This document shows positions 1 to 8,043 of a stretch of DNA of 19,058 nt, piece after piece; position 1 is the stretch's first letter, and the number at the start of each line of letters is the position of its first letter. The notes under the pieces were generated by a model that saw only the letters and a list, made by a program, of their open reading frames with translations, searched no databases and was not told the origin of the DNA. Made by a program: the position numbers and the translations under genes. Source of the stretch: JAMLIN01 sp041676645. Lineage in GTDB: Bacteria > Pseudomonadota > Gammaproteobacteria > Burkholderiales > Burkholderiaceae_E. The stretch covers positions 1 through 19,058 of the forward strand of contig JBAYRO010000056.1 of NCBI GenBank assembly GCA_041676645.1, read 5' to 3'.

Positions 1-762
1 CAGATCCTCGGCATCGACCGGCAGCAGGCCCGGCTGTTCGAAGGCAACCGGGACGGCCTGGAGGAACTGCCCATGGCCAGTGAAGTGCCGGCGAGCGTCG
101 ACGAGGCCCTGAACCGGGACATCGAGCGCGAGCGCTCGACCCGGTTCCATGGCAGGCAGGACAGCCGCAACTCGGCGCGCCAGGGCACGGATGTGCGGCA
201 GGACAATATCGACGCGGACACCGAAGCCTTCTTCCGTTCGGTCGACCGGGCGGTGGCCGAGCATCATTCACGCCCGAGCGGCCTGCCGCTCATCCTGATG
301 GCGCTGTCCGACCACCAGTCGCGTTTTCGCAGGCTCAGCACGAATTCCGCCCTGCTGGCCGAAGGCATCGACCGAAACCCGGATTCGATCACGATCGAGT
401 CCCTGCGCGAGGAAGCCTGGAAACTGGTGCAGCCACGCTATCTCGAGCGCCTCGCCGGCCTGGTCGACAGCTATCGCGCCGCCCATGCCAGGGGCCAGGC
501 GACCGACCAGCTTCCGGATGCCGCCCGGGCGGCGGTCGAGGGTCGGGTCGCCTGCCTGCTGCTCGAAGCCGACCGCCAGCAGGCGGGGCGACTCGTGCCC
601 GAGACCGGCTCGATCATACCGGCGGACCTCGACAATCCCCATATCGACGACCTGTTCGACGATATCGGTGAACACGTGCTGAGGAATGGCGGTGAAGTGA
701 TCATCGTGCCGGCCGAATCGATGCCGACGGATACCGGAGTGGCCGCCACCTACCGATTCTGA
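1..762 (+). CDS. baeRF family 3 protein (release-factor-like), 5'-truncated
   Basis: The reading frame is open from base 1, so the start lies left of the window and about 253 C-terminal residues are visible. An ATG at 73 is internal: the 24 codons before it (ending GNRDGLEELPM) fit the family pattern in which a strand ending RLF-G-RDGLEE precedes the linker. Further family-like segments are a glycine/aspartate-rich loop around HGRQDSRN, a FFRSVDRAV helix, LPLILMALSDHQSRFR, LLAEGIDRNPD, and a C-terminal AVEGRVACLLLE stretch like the third domain of eRF1. The protein ends in VAATYRF. This matches bacterial homologues of archaeo-eukaryotic release factors, which are proposed from comparative genomics to act at the ribosome; no function can be proved here. 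It converges on fliE and is followed by a strong hairpin, so it is probably a separate unit unrelated to flagella. Family call by recall, not search. Confidence 0.66.
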   Translation, partial: QILGIDRQQARLFEGNRDGLEELPMASEVPASVDEALNRDIERERSTRFHGRQDSRNSARQGTDVRQDNIDADTEAFFRSVDRAVAEHHSRPSGLPLILMALSDHQSRFRRLSTNSALLAEGIDRNPDSITIESLREEAWKLVQPRYLERLAGLVDSYRAAHARGQATDQLPDAARAAVEGRVACLLLEADRQQAGRLVPETGSIIPADLDNPHIDDLFDDIGEHVLRNGGEVIIVPAESMPTDTGVAATYRF

Positions 763-765
763 GGG

Positions 766-790
766 GCGCTTCGAACCACCCCCGAAGCGC
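766..790 (+). terminator. Hairpin after the baeRF gene, likely terminator
   Basis: GCGCTTCG (766-773) pairs perfectly with CGAAGCGC (783-790) around a 9-base loop, starting 4 bases after the stop codon. There is no T-tract on either side, so intrinsic termination is inferred from position and stem strength only. It could also shield the baeRF transcript from fliE read-through. Confidence 0.5.
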
Positions 791-810
791 GCGGATATCG
801 GGCTCCGGGA

Positions 811-823
811 TGCGGCTTCCGCA
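811..823 (-). terminator. Short hairpin downstream of fliE
   Basis: TGCGG (811-815) and CCGCA (819-823) form a perfect 5-bp stem with a 3-base loop, 16 bases past the fliE stop on the minus strand. It lacks a U-tract. It could end fliE transcription from the right while the hairpin at 766-790 ends transcription from the left. Confidence 0.35.
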
Positions 824-839
824 ACTTGGGAACGCTGAT

Positions 840-1160
840 CTACACCTGCATGTTCATGATGTCGGTGTAGGCGGCGACCAGTCGGTTGCGCACCGTCAGG
901 GCCGCCTGGAAGGACACCTGCGACTTCTGCATCGATGCCATCGTCTGTTCGAGGCTGACCGAGGGATCGCCGCTCTGATAGGCCTTGATCATCGCCGTGG
1001 ACTGGCTCTGGGTGTCGCTCACGGACTTCAGCGCATCGCTCATGGCGGCACCGAAGCTACCCTGCGCCTTGTCGGCCTGGGCACTGCGCAGGGACTGGGC
1101 CTGTTTCTGCGAAGCCGCCTGCAGGGCCTGCTGCAGTGCGCCGAGTGATCCGATTTCCAT
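840..1160 (-). CDS. fliE: Flagellar hook-basal body protein FliE
   Basis: A 106-residue protein of the usual FliE length (about 100-110). The C-terminal half carries the family signature: SVSLEQTMASMQKSQVSFQA followed by LTVRNRLVAAYTDIMNMQV, with the strongly conserved R-N-(K/R)-(L/V) and terminal M-Q/N-V ending. FliE is the adaptor between the FliF MS ring and the proximal rod and is exported through the flagellar type III gate. The ATG is preceded by AGGGAG (minus strand, 1169-1174) with an 8-base spacer, which supports the start. It is a lone gene, divergent from fliF across 183 bases and convergent with the baeRF gene. This matches the enteric arrangement, whereas polar flagellates such as Pseudomonas or Vibrio usually have fliE directly upstream of fliF on the same strand. 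Confidence 0.95.
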   Translation of the reverse strand: MEIGSLGALQQALQAASQKQAQSLRSAQADKAQGSFGAAMSDALKSVSDTQSQSTAMIKAYQSGDPSVSLEQTMASMQKSQVSFQAALTVRNRLVAAYTDIMNMQV

Positions 1161-1262
1161 GGTCGATGCTCCCTGGAGGGCATGCCGGCATTGTTCCAGC
1201 CGCCACGCGATCCGGGCCCGGAATAAGCGGGGCAGTGCGCCGCTAATTCAGCGCTTGGGGCC

Positions 1263-1274
1263 CTCAAGTTTTCC
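1263..1274 (+). promoter_or_regulatory. Putative flagellar promoter element upstream of fliF
   Basis: The 12-mer CTCAAGTTTTCC lies about 70 bases before the fliF ATG and recurs exactly upstream of fliL (8044-8055). TCAAGTTT differs at one position from the sigma-28 (FliA) -35 consensus TAAAGTTT. A possible -10 half, CCGACC at 1286-1291, matches four of six bases of CCGATA but sits about two bases further than the ideal spacing. That it drives fliFGHIJK is inference. Confidence 0.45.
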
Positions 1275-1343
1275 GGACAATCGTCCCGACCCTGCCCAGG
1301 AAACCCCGGAATCCCGGCAAACCGGAATCGAGACGACAACGCG

Positions 1344-2987
1344 ATGGACACATCCCTTCCCGCACCTGCCGCCGGCGCCTCCCCGCTCAGTGGCCTGGCC
1401 GCCCTGCCGGTCCGCCAGCTGCTGGTCCTGGTGCTGGGCGTCGCGGCGCTCGCCGCCGTCATCGCAACCGCCTTCCTCTATTCGAAGGAAAGCGACTACC
1501 GCGTGCTGTTCGCCAACCTCGAGGACCGCGACGGCGGCGCCGTCGTCGCCGCCCTCACCCAGCTCGATGTGCCCTACCGCTTCGCCGCCGGCGGCGGCGC
1601 GATCCTCGTGCCCGGGGACCGGGTCCACGATATCCGGCTCAAGCTGGCCGGCCAGGGACTGCCGCGCGGCGGCACCGTCGGCTTCGAGATCCTCGACAGC
1701 CAGAAGCTGGGCGTGACGCAATTCCAGGAGCGCCTCAACTTCCAGCGCGGACTCGAAGGCGAACTGGCCCGCTCGATCCAGTCGCTCGCAGCAGTGCGAT
1801 CGGCCCGCGTCCATCTCGCGATCCCCAACAGCAGCGCCTTCGTGCGCAAGCGCCAGCCGCCTTCGGCATCCGTCCTGCTCAACCTGCACGGGGGCCGGGT
1901 GCTCGATCGTGGCCAGGTGGCCGGCATCGTCAACCTGGTGGCCGCCTCGGTACCGGAACTCACGGCCGGCCGAGTCAGCGTCATCGACCAGGACGGCATG
2001 CTGCTGTCGAGTCGCGAAGCCGTCGACCATGGCCTGGATTCCGCCCAACTCGACTACGCCCGGCGTATCGAGGCCAGCTACATCCAACGCATCGTCGACA
2101 TCCTCGAACCGATCGTCGGCAAGGGCAATGTCCGGGCCCAGGTCACCGCCGAGGTCGACTTTACCCGGCAGGAATCGACCGCGGAAGTCTACCGACCCAA
2201 CCAGGACGGTGAGCCCGTGGCGATCCGCAGCCAGCAGCTGAGCATCGATCCGAGCGCCGGCGCGGCGGGCGCCGAGGGCATTCCGGGGGCACTCAGCAAC
2301 CAGCCGCCCGCGGCGGCACGGGCTCCGGCCAACGGGCCGGCCCAGGACACCGGGGCCGGCGCCGGCGCCGAAGGAGCGGCCGCAGCCGCGGTGGCGAGGC
2401 GCGATTCGGTCACGAACTACGAGGTCGACAAGACGATCCGGGTGACCCGCAGCCCGACCGGCACCGTCAAGCGGGTCGCGGCCGCCGTGCTCGTCGACTA
2501 TCGCCGCGGCGTCGACGCCGAAGGCGCCCAGACCCAGGCGGCGCTGTCGGCCGCCGAGCTGGAGAGCATCAATGCCCTGGTGCGCGAGGCGATCGGCTTC
2601 ACCGAGAGCCGGGGCGATTCGCTGTCCGTGCTCAATACACCGTTCACCCGCGAGGAAATGCCGGCCCTGCCGGAGGTTCCGGCCTGGAAGGATCCGCAGG
2701 TCATCGACACCGCGCGCGAGTTCGGCAAGCATCTCGGCCTGCTGCTCCTCGGCCTGGCCACCATCCTGATGGTGATCCGGCCGACGCTGCGCGCCCTGCG
2801 CACGCCCGCCGAGTCGCCCGCCCGTCTCCAGCAGGTGGTCGGCGACGACATCAGCCTGCCCACGCCGGAATCGAATCCGCTGCTCGCGCCCCTGCCGAAC
2901 GCGGAGGTGCTCGAGCTCGCCCGCGGCAACCCCGGCACGGTGGCCAACGTGATCCGCGGCTGGGTCTCCAGCGAGGAGCGCTCGTGA
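1344..2987 (+). CDS. fliF: Flagellar MS-ring protein FliF
   Basis: A 547-residue inner-membrane protein that forms the MS ring, the platform on which the rotor, rod and export apparatus are built. Two membrane spans are visible: residues about 22-46 (LVLVLGVAALAAVIATAFLY) and about 462-480 (LGLLLLGLATILMVI). Between them lie the YscJ/FliF ring-building domains, with family motifs such as DYRVLFANLEDRDGGAVVAA and FQRGLEGELARSIQSL. An Ala/Gly/Pro-rich insert (about residues 310-350, with GAGAGAEGAAAA) separates ring domains. The C-terminal tail (NAEVLELARGNPGTVANVIR, then GWVSS) is the cytoplasmic FliG-binding segment. The start is preceded by only a weak ribosome site, but no upstream ATG gives a better fit. 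First gene of a tight fliFGHIJK run; its stop overlaps the GTG of fliG. Confidence 0.97.
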   Translation: MDTSLPAPAAGASPLSGLAALPVRQLLVLVLGVAALAAVIATAFLYSKESDYRVLFANLEDRDGGAVVAALTQLDVPYRFAAGGGAILVPGDRVHDIRLKLAGQGLPRGGTVGFEILDSQKLGVTQFQERLNFQRGLEGELARSIQSLAAVRSARVHLAIPNSSAFVRKRQPPSASVLLNLHGGRVLDRGQVAGIVNLVAASVPELTAGRVSVIDQDGMLLSSREAVDHGLDSAQLDYARRIEASYIQRIVDILEPIVGKGNVRAQVTAEVDFTRQESTAEVYRPNQDGEPVAIRSQQLSIDPSAGAAGAEGIPGALSNQPPAAARAPANGPAQDTGAGAGAEGAAAAAVARRDSVTNYEVDKTIRVTRSPTGTVKRVAAAVLVDYRRGVDAEGAQTQAALSAAELESINALVREAIGFTESRGDSLSVLNTPFTREEMPALPEVPAWKDPQVIDTAREFGKHLGLLLLGLATILMVIRPTLRALRTPAESPARLQQVVGDDISLPTPESNPLLAPLPNAEVLELARGNPGTVANVIRGWVSSEERS

Positions 2988-3982
2988 CGATGAGCAACGA
3001 CGGCATCGACGACGCGGCGGTCCTCCTGCTCGCGATGGGCGCCGATGCGGCCTCGCAGGTCTTCAAGCACCTGACGCCGAAGGAAGCGCAACGCCTCGGC
3101 GGGGCGATGGCGCAGATGAAGACGACCCGGCGCGATCGCATCGATGCGGTCCTCGGGCGCTTTCGTGCCGACGCCGAGGCGAACAGCCAGCTGGTCGAGG
3201 ATACCGACGAGTATGTCCGTTCGGTGCTGACCCAGGCGCTCGGCGCCGAGAAGGGCGGCCTGCTGATCGACCGGATCCTGCAAGGGGGCGATGTTTCCGG
3301 AATCGAAAGCCTGAAGTGGATGGACGCGGCCGCGGTGGCCGAACTGATCCGCCACGAGCATCCGCAGATCATCGCCTCCATCATCGTCCATCTCGAGCGC
3401 GACCAGGCATCGGAGGTGCTCGAGCACCTGCCGGAGCGGATGCGCGCCGACATCATGTACCGCATCGCGACGCTCGAAGGCATCCAGCCCGCGGCGCTGC
3501 GCGAGCTCAACGAAGTCCTCGGCAAGCTGCTGACCGGCACCGATCACCTCGGGCGCACGAAGCTCGGTGGAACGAAATCGGCGGCCGAGATCCTCAATTT
3601 CCTCGGCGGAGGCGCCGACGCGCAGGTACTCGACTGGATCCGCGACCAGGATCCGGACATCGCCCAGAGGATCATGGACCAGATGTTCACTTTCGAGGAC
3701 CTCCTGCAGGTCGAGGATCGTGGCATCCAGGCCCTGCTGCGCGAGATCCAGAGCGATGCGCTGGTGATCGCGCTCAAGGGCGCCGATCCGGAACTGCGCG
3801 AGAAGATCTTCCGCAACATGAGCCAGCGCGCCGCCGAAGCCCTGCGCGAGGACCTCGAGTCGAAGGGGCCGGTGAAGCTTTCCGAGGTCGAAGGCGAACA
3901 ACGCGAGATCCTCAAGACGGTTCGCCGTCTCGTCGACGAAGGCCAGCTGACGATCGGGACGGGTTCGGAATCCTATGTCTAG
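2984..3982 (+). CDS. fliG: Flagellar motor switch protein FliG
   Basis: A 332-residue rotor protein, normal length. It joins the MS ring to the C ring and takes torque from the stator. Visible landmarks are an N-terminal FliF-binding domain (DDAAVLLLAMGADAASQVFK), the middle-domain EHPQ motif at residues 125-128 used for FliM contact, MDQMFTFEDLLQVEDRGIQ, and the charged C-terminal torque helix region (ADPELREKIFRNMSQRAAEA, then LREDLE). Two starts are possible: GTG at 2984, overlapping the fliF stop and 5 bases after a GAGGAG site (2973-2978), or ATG at 2990, 11 bases after it. I kept the GTG because of spacing and the coupled overlap; the proteins differ by two residues. It overlaps fliH by 8 bases. 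Confidence 0.97.
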   Translation: MTMSNDGIDDAAVLLLAMGADAASQVFKHLTPKEAQRLGGAMAQMKTTRRDRIDAVLGRFRADAEANSQLVEDTDEYVRSVLTQALGAEKGGLLIDRILQGGDVSGIESLKWMDAAAVAELIRHEHPQIIASIIVHLERDQASEVLEHLPERMRADIMYRIATLEGIQPAALRELNEVLGKLLTGTDHLGRTKLGGTKSAAEILNFLGGGADAQVLDWIRDQDPDIAQRIMDQMFTFEDLLQVEDRGIQALLREIQSDALVIALKGADPELREKIFRNMSQRAAEALREDLESKGPVKLSEVEGEQREILKTVRRLVDEGQLTIGTGSESYV

Positions 3983-4655
3983 CCGGATCATCGCGGCCGA
4001 CCGGATCGGGGTCGTCGCGCCGTTTCGCCTCGATGCGCTCGGGCACGACGCCCGCCGATCGGGATCGACCGCCACGACGCAGCCCGTCTCTTCCCCGGAC
4101 TCGATCCGGGCGGCCGCCTTCGAGGAAGGCCGGCGCCAGGGGCACGCCGAGGGGCTGGCCGATGCGGCTCGCACCCGCCAGGCCGAGGAGCGCGCCAGCG
4201 CCGGATCGCTGACGCAACGGGTCGAGGCGATCGTCGCCGATTTCGACCAGTCGCTTGCGGCCCTCGAGGAGTCGCTCGCCAACCGCATGCTCGGCCTGTC
4301 GCTGCAGATGGCTGCGCAGGTCGTACGGACCCATGTCGATACCCGTCCCGACGCGGTGCTGCCGCCGCTTCGCGAAGCCATCGCCGATGTCCTGGCCGAG
4401 GCCCGCCGGCTGATCCTGCGGGTTGCCCCCGCCGACGAGGCGGTGGTCCGCGAAGCCCTCGGCGAACTGATCGCCAATGGCCGCTGCGACCTGCGCATCG
4501 ACATGTCCCTGCGCCCCGGCGGATGCATGGTCGACTCGCCCATGGCGGCGATCGATGCCAGCCTCGAGACCCGCTGGCGCCATGTGCTCACCGCGCTCGG
4601 CCAGGTCGCCCCGAGCCAGCTCGACGAGGTGCCCGGAGGCCGGATCGATGACTGA
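3975..4655 (+). CDS. fliH: Flagellar export ATPase regulator FliH
   Basis: A 226-residue cytoplasmic protein of the FliH/YscL family, which dimerises, holds the export ATPase FliI in check and docks it at the C ring and gate. The N-terminal third contains the E-x-G-x3-G-x3-G run typical of FliH (AAFEEGRRQGHAEGLADA, about residues 46-63), leading into a long helical segment. The C-terminal domain ends with the conserved GGCMVDSPMAAIDASLETRW and a following RHVLTALG helix. The ATG sits inside the last codons of fliG (8-base overlap) and its end overlaps the fliI start by 8 bases, implying translational coupling in the export-ATPase gene trio fliH-fliI-fliJ. The family is divergent in sequence, so the call rests on the motifs plus position. 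Confidence 0.93.
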   Translation: MSSRIIAADRIGVVAPFRLDALGHDARRSGSTATTQPVSSPDSIRAAAFEEGRRQGHAEGLADAARTRQAEERASAGSLTQRVEAIVADFDQSLAALEESLANRMLGLSLQMAAQVVRTHVDTRPDAVLPPLREAIADVLAEARRLILRVAPADEAVVREALGELIANGRCDLRIDMSLRPGGCMVDSPMAAIDASLETRWRHVLTALGQVAPSQLDEVPGGRIDD

Positions 4656-6129
4656 ACGCGCCGCATCGCCCCTGCGCCGCGGTCCGGCACGCTGGGCGCG
4701 CTGGTTCGACAATCTCGACGAGATGCTGCGATCGGCCGACCCGGTTCGCCAGGAGGGCCGCCTCGCTCGCGCCGCCGGCCTGGTGGTCGAAGCCACCGGC
4801 CTGAAGCTGCCGCTGGGCAGCGTCTGCATCATCCAGCCCGAGCAGCACACCGGCAGCCCCGCCGGTGGCGGTGTCGAGGCCGAGGTCGTCGGCTTCGGCG
4901 AGGACCGCCTGCTGCTGATGCCGGCCACACCGACCCTGGGCCTGTCGCCCGGAGCGATCGTCCGCCCGCTCGAGCGTCCGACGCGGGCGCCCACCCTGGA
5001 CCAGCCCTCCCACCCCTGGCGCCGCGCCGGGGATCGCATGCGCCGCCTGCCGATGGGGCCGGGCTTGCTCGGCCGGGTCCTCGACGCCCGTGGCATGCCC
5101 CTCGACGGACTCGGTCCGGTATTGCGCACCGAGGCGCAGCCGATCCATGCCCGCCCGATCAATGCGATGCAGCGCGAACCCATCCGCGAACCGCTGGACA
5201 CCGGGGTACGCGCGATCAACGCGATGCTGACGGTCGGTCGCGGCCAGCGACTGGGCCTGTTCGCCGGCGCCGGCGTGGGCAAGAGCGTGCTGCTCGGCAT
5301 GATGGCGAGATACACCCGCGCCGACGTGATCGTGGTCGGCCTGGTGGGCGAGCGCGGTCGCGAGGTCAAGGAGTTCCTCGAGGACATCCTCGGCGACGAG
5401 GGTCGCCGGCGTTCGGTCGTGGTCGCTGCGCCGGCGGACGAACCCCCGCTGCTCAGGATTCAGGCGGCGAACTACGCCACCGCGATAGCCGAGCATTTCC
5501 GCGACCAGGGCCAGCATGTGCTGCTGCTGATGGATTCGCTCACGCGCTTCGCGATGGCCGCACGCGAGGTCGCGCTCGCGATCGGCGAGCCGCCGGCGAC
5601 CAAGGGCTATCCCCCTTCGGTCTTCGCGCGCCTGCCGCAGCTCGTCGAACGCAGCGGCAACGGCCCGCAGGGCGGCGGATCGATCACCGCCTTCTACACT
5701 GTCCTGACCGAAGGCGAGGATGCCAGCGACCCCGTCGGCGAGTCGGCGCGCTCCTTCCTCGACGGACACTTCGTTCTTTCGCGCCGGCTCGCCGAAGCCG
5801 GCCATTTCCCGGCAATCGACATCGAGCAGTCGACCTCGCGGGTGGCCAGTGCGGTCACCGACCAGGCCCACCAGGACCGCGCCCGCGCGGTGCGCTCCGC
5901 CTGGGCCACCTACCAGCAGAATCGCGACCTGATCGCCGTCGGCGCCTACATGCCCGGATCCGATCCCGAGATCGACCGGGCCATCGCGGTGGCGCCCGAC
6001 ATCGGCAGGTTCCTGCGCCAGGATCGCGAGGCGCAATGCGATTTCCGGGAATCGATCAACGCCCTCGGCGCTCTCGGCATCGAAACCGAACGCCATGCTC
6101 CGGACCTGAATGACGAGGTATCCCAGTGA
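4648..6129 (+). CDS. fliI: Flagellum-specific ATP synthase / export ATPase FliI
   Basis: A 493-residue F1-beta-like ATPase that forms a hexamer at the base of the flagellar type III apparatus. The Walker A loop GAGVGKS has its lysine at residue 212; the Walker B strand HVLLLMDS has its aspartate at 296; LVGERGREVKEFLEDIL and GEPPATKGYPPSVFARLPQL are hallmark FliI stretches, and DGHFVLSRRLAEAGHFPAID is the late conserved block. The frame is open further upstream (from 4477) but the ATG at 4648 gives the usual FliI N-terminus and a coupled 8-base overlap with fliH. The N-terminal loop around residues 58-75 carries a short Gly-rich stretch (SPAGGG). The stop overlaps the GTG of fliJ. Confidence 0.97.
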   Translation: MTERAASPLRRGPARWARWFDNLDEMLRSADPVRQEGRLARAAGLVVEATGLKLPLGSVCIIQPEQHTGSPAGGGVEAEVVGFGEDRLLLMPATPTLGLSPGAIVRPLERPTRAPTLDQPSHPWRRAGDRMRRLPMGPGLLGRVLDARGMPLDGLGPVLRTEAQPIHARPINAMQREPIREPLDTGVRAINAMLTVGRGQRLGLFAGAGVGKSVLLGMMARYTRADVIVVGLVGERGREVKEFLEDILGDEGRRRSVVVAAPADEPPLLRIQAANYATAIAEHFRDQGQHVLLLMDSLTRFAMAAREVALAIGEPPATKGYPPSVFARLPQLVERSGNGPQGGGSITAFYTVLTEGEDASDPVGESARSFLDGHFVLSRRLAEAGHFPAIDIEQSTSRVASAVTDQAHQDRARAVRSAWATYQQNRDLIAVGAYMPGSDPEIDRAIAVAPDIGRFLRQDREAQCDFRESINALGALGIETERHAPDLNDEVSQ

Positions 6130-6560
6130 AGCCAGCCGTCCTCGAGAAGCTCATCGAAATGGCCGACCGTAACCGTGACCTGGCCGCCACCCGCCGGGCT
6201 CGCGCCGAGCAGGCGCGCGTCCGGGCAAGCGGCACCCTGGGCTCGCTCGAGCAGTATCGCCAGAATCATCGCGACACCCGCCAGGCGGCGCTCGGCATGC
6301 TGCCGGGCGCGGTCGGGCTCGCCGTCCACACCCGCTTCGGCGGCAAGCTGGACGAAGCGATCGACGCCCAGCGCGACCAGTGCCTCACGCTCGAGCGTTC
6401 GGTCGGCGCGCGCTCCGACGAACTGCGCCAGGCGCATGCGCGGCTGCAGGCGCTGCGCGCGCTCGAACAGCGCCGTGAGCGGGCGCGCCGGCGCCGGGCC
6501 GACGCCACCGAACAGCGCACCCAGGACGATCTTTCCTCGAGCCGCCAGGCAAGCCGATGA
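6126..6560 (+). CDS. fliJ: Flagellar export protein FliJ
   Basis: A 144-residue highly charged, almost wholly helical protein. It has the length, coiled-coil-like character and Arg/Glu/Gln-rich composition of FliJ, the central stalk that links the FliI hexamer to FlhA and helps escort export substrates. Sequence conservation in the family is weak; here the N-terminal LEKLIEMADRNRDLAATRRA and the LEQYRQNHRDTRQA segment fit, and the place between fliI and fliK is the main evidence. It starts at GTG in a GTGA overlap with the fliI stop and ends in an ATGA overlap with fliK, so its translation is probably coupled on both sides. Confidence 0.88.
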   Translation: MKPAVLEKLIEMADRNRDLAATRRARAEQARVRASGTLGSLEQYRQNHRDTRQAALGMLPGAVGLAVHTRFGGKLDEAIDAQRDQCLTLERSVGARSDELRQAHARLQALRALEQRRERARRRRADATEQRTQDDLSSSRQASR

Positions 6561-7996
6561 CGCCGATTTCAGCCATGCTCAATCCGGTGGCGGATCCCGG
6601 TCCGGCGTCGACGCCCGGCGCCGCCGACATGGCGACCGACGGCGGCGGATTCTCGGACGCGCTACAGCGCGCCGGCGCCGGCGCCGGCCAACGCAAGGAG
6701 ATCCCCCCTCCCGGCAGCGAACCGGCAGGAAGCGCGCGCGGCAGCGCCCGCGAAGCCGGACGTACGCGAACCCCGGTCCGTGAACCGGCGGACAAGGGCG
6801 ACATGAGCGGGGCAACGGACGCCGATGCCGTGGACGAAGGCATCGGGCACGAAACCGGGCGCATCGTGAAGGACCAGGCCGACGACGGTGGCGCCGCGGT
6901 CGCCATGACGGAGGCGGGACTGCCCCGCCCCGGCGAACGCAGTGCTGCGCAGACGCCGATCGACGGGCGTCGCGTCGCCATGTCCGGCAAGGAAGGCTCG
7001 GTCGTGCAAACCACGGCCAATGGCCGGCCCGGGACGACGCCGGCCACGGACGCCGCGGACCGCCCCGGCATGGCGGCGGATGCAGGGACCGAATCCTCCG
7101 GCGGCGCCGCCGACACGCCCTTTCCGACAACGGGAGGCCGGGACGAACCGGCCAGGAGCACCATCCCGGCCACGGCAATGAACCCGGGACAGGCAAGCTC
7201 GCACGCCGCCGCAATGGCGGCGGCCGCGGCCAGCATCGATGCGCAGCGCCCCGCCGGCGGCGTACGCCGACCGGGTGTGGGCACGATGATCGACCCGGCG
7301 GCCCGGAGCGCGGCCGCCACCGGCATCTCCGACGCCGCCATGGCTCGCGGCAGCCTGGTCGACACCCGCATGCGCGGCGCCACGCGAGCCACGCCCGGCG
7401 CGGTGATCGAGCAGCTGCCGGCGTCTCCCGGACCGGCCGACGTCGGCGCGGAACGGAGCTTCGACGACGCCCTGCTCGCGGCGCTGGCGCCCGACACCGA
7501 TCCCCGCGCCGGGCTCGCCACATCGACGAACTCACCGACAGTGCCGGGCGGCCCGCGGCCGATCACCTTGCCGATCGCGGCGCCCCTCCATTCGCCGGCG
7601 TTTCCGCAAGCCCTCGGGCAACAGCTCGCCTTGGCCCTGCGCATGGACCTCGGCCAGGCCGAGCTCGTGCTCTCGCCAGCGGAACTGGGTCCGGTCAGGG
7701 TGGAACTGAGCCTCGACGGCGACTCGGCAAGCGTGCATTTCGCGGCGATCCACCCGGAAACCCGGCAAGCGCTCGAGCAATCGCTGCCCGAACTGCGGGC
7801 CCTGTTCGAGGAGCAGGGCCTGTCGCTGGCCGACACGCATGTCGGCGCGGGTTTCCACCGCGACGACGATGCGCAGCCGATGCCGGCAGCGCCATCGCGG
7901 GAGACCGACCAGCGCTCGGGCACGACGACCAGCGGCGCGATCCACCCGACGGGCGTACGCAGCCGACCCGACGCGCTGGTCGACCTCTTCGCCTGA
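6557..7996 (+). CDS. fliK: Flagellar hook-length control protein FliK
   Basis: A 479-residue protein. The first roughly 340 residues are low-complexity, rich in Ala, Gly, Pro, Thr and Asp and poorly conserved, as expected for the extended ruler region of FliK. The C-terminal domain (about residues 350-430) is the conserved substrate-specificity-switch domain: LRMDLGQAELVLSPAELGPV, then RVELSLDGDSASVHFAA, TRQALEQSLPELRALFEEQG and LSLADTHV. FliK is secreted during hook growth, measures hook length and acts on FlhB to switch export to filament proteins; FlhB itself is not in the window. The ATG overlaps the fliJ stop (ATGA). It ends the first fli block, followed by 137 bases that carry the second copy of the 12-base element. 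Confidence 0.93.
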   Translation: MTPISAMLNPVADPGPASTPGAADMATDGGGFSDALQRAGAGAGQRKEIPPPGSEPAGSARGSAREAGRTRTPVREPADKGDMSGATDADAVDEGIGHETGRIVKDQADDGGAAVAMTEAGLPRPGERSAAQTPIDGRRVAMSGKEGSVVQTTANGRPGTTPATDAADRPGMAADAGTESSGGAADTPFPTTGGRDEPARSTIPATAMNPGQASSHAAAMAAAAASIDAQRPAGGVRRPGVGTMIDPAARSAAATGISDAAMARGSLVDTRMRGATRATPGAVIEQLPASPGPADVGAERSFDDALLAALAPDTDPRAGLATSTNSPTVPGGPRPITLPIAAPLHSPAFPQALGQQLALALRMDLGQAELVLSPAELGPVRVELSLDGDSASVHFAAIHPETRQALEQSLPELRALFEEQGLSLADTHVGAGFHRDDDAQPMPAAPSRETDQRSGTTTSGAIHPTGVRSRPDALVDLFA

Positions 7997-8043
7997 TACC
8001 GATAAACAGCGGAGAGCCGCCCCTTATTCCACGTCCGGAAAGT

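Noticed and set aside
1182..1199. A sigma-54-like site for fliE on the minus strand (GG and GC ten bases apart, in CTGGAACAATGCCGGCAT)
   Set aside because: Only the core GG/GC and a few bases match, and the implied start point would fall at about 1172, within the ribosome-binding site.
1248..2732. A 494-codon minus-strand open frame opposite fliF
   Set aside because: It is a shadow of fliF codons with a composition typical of antisense translation of GC-rich genes (Asp/Gly/Arg/Ala/His rich).
4477..4647. Possible upstream extension of FliI by 57 residues
   Set aside because: The extension lies wholly inside fliH in another frame; the ATG at 4648 gives the standard FliI N-terminus.
2498..4690. 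A 730-codon open frame on the minus strand opposite fliF, fliG and fliH
   Set aside because: It is antisense to three well-conserved genes, has low-complexity Arg/Ser/Ala-rich translation and no family features. Long spurious frames are common in GC-rich DNA.
6669..6689. GGCGCC-type tandem repeats in fliK (also about 2354-2372 in fliF)
   Set aside because: They encode short Ala/Gly runs in low-complexity linkers and follow from high GC; there are too few units to suggest phase variation.
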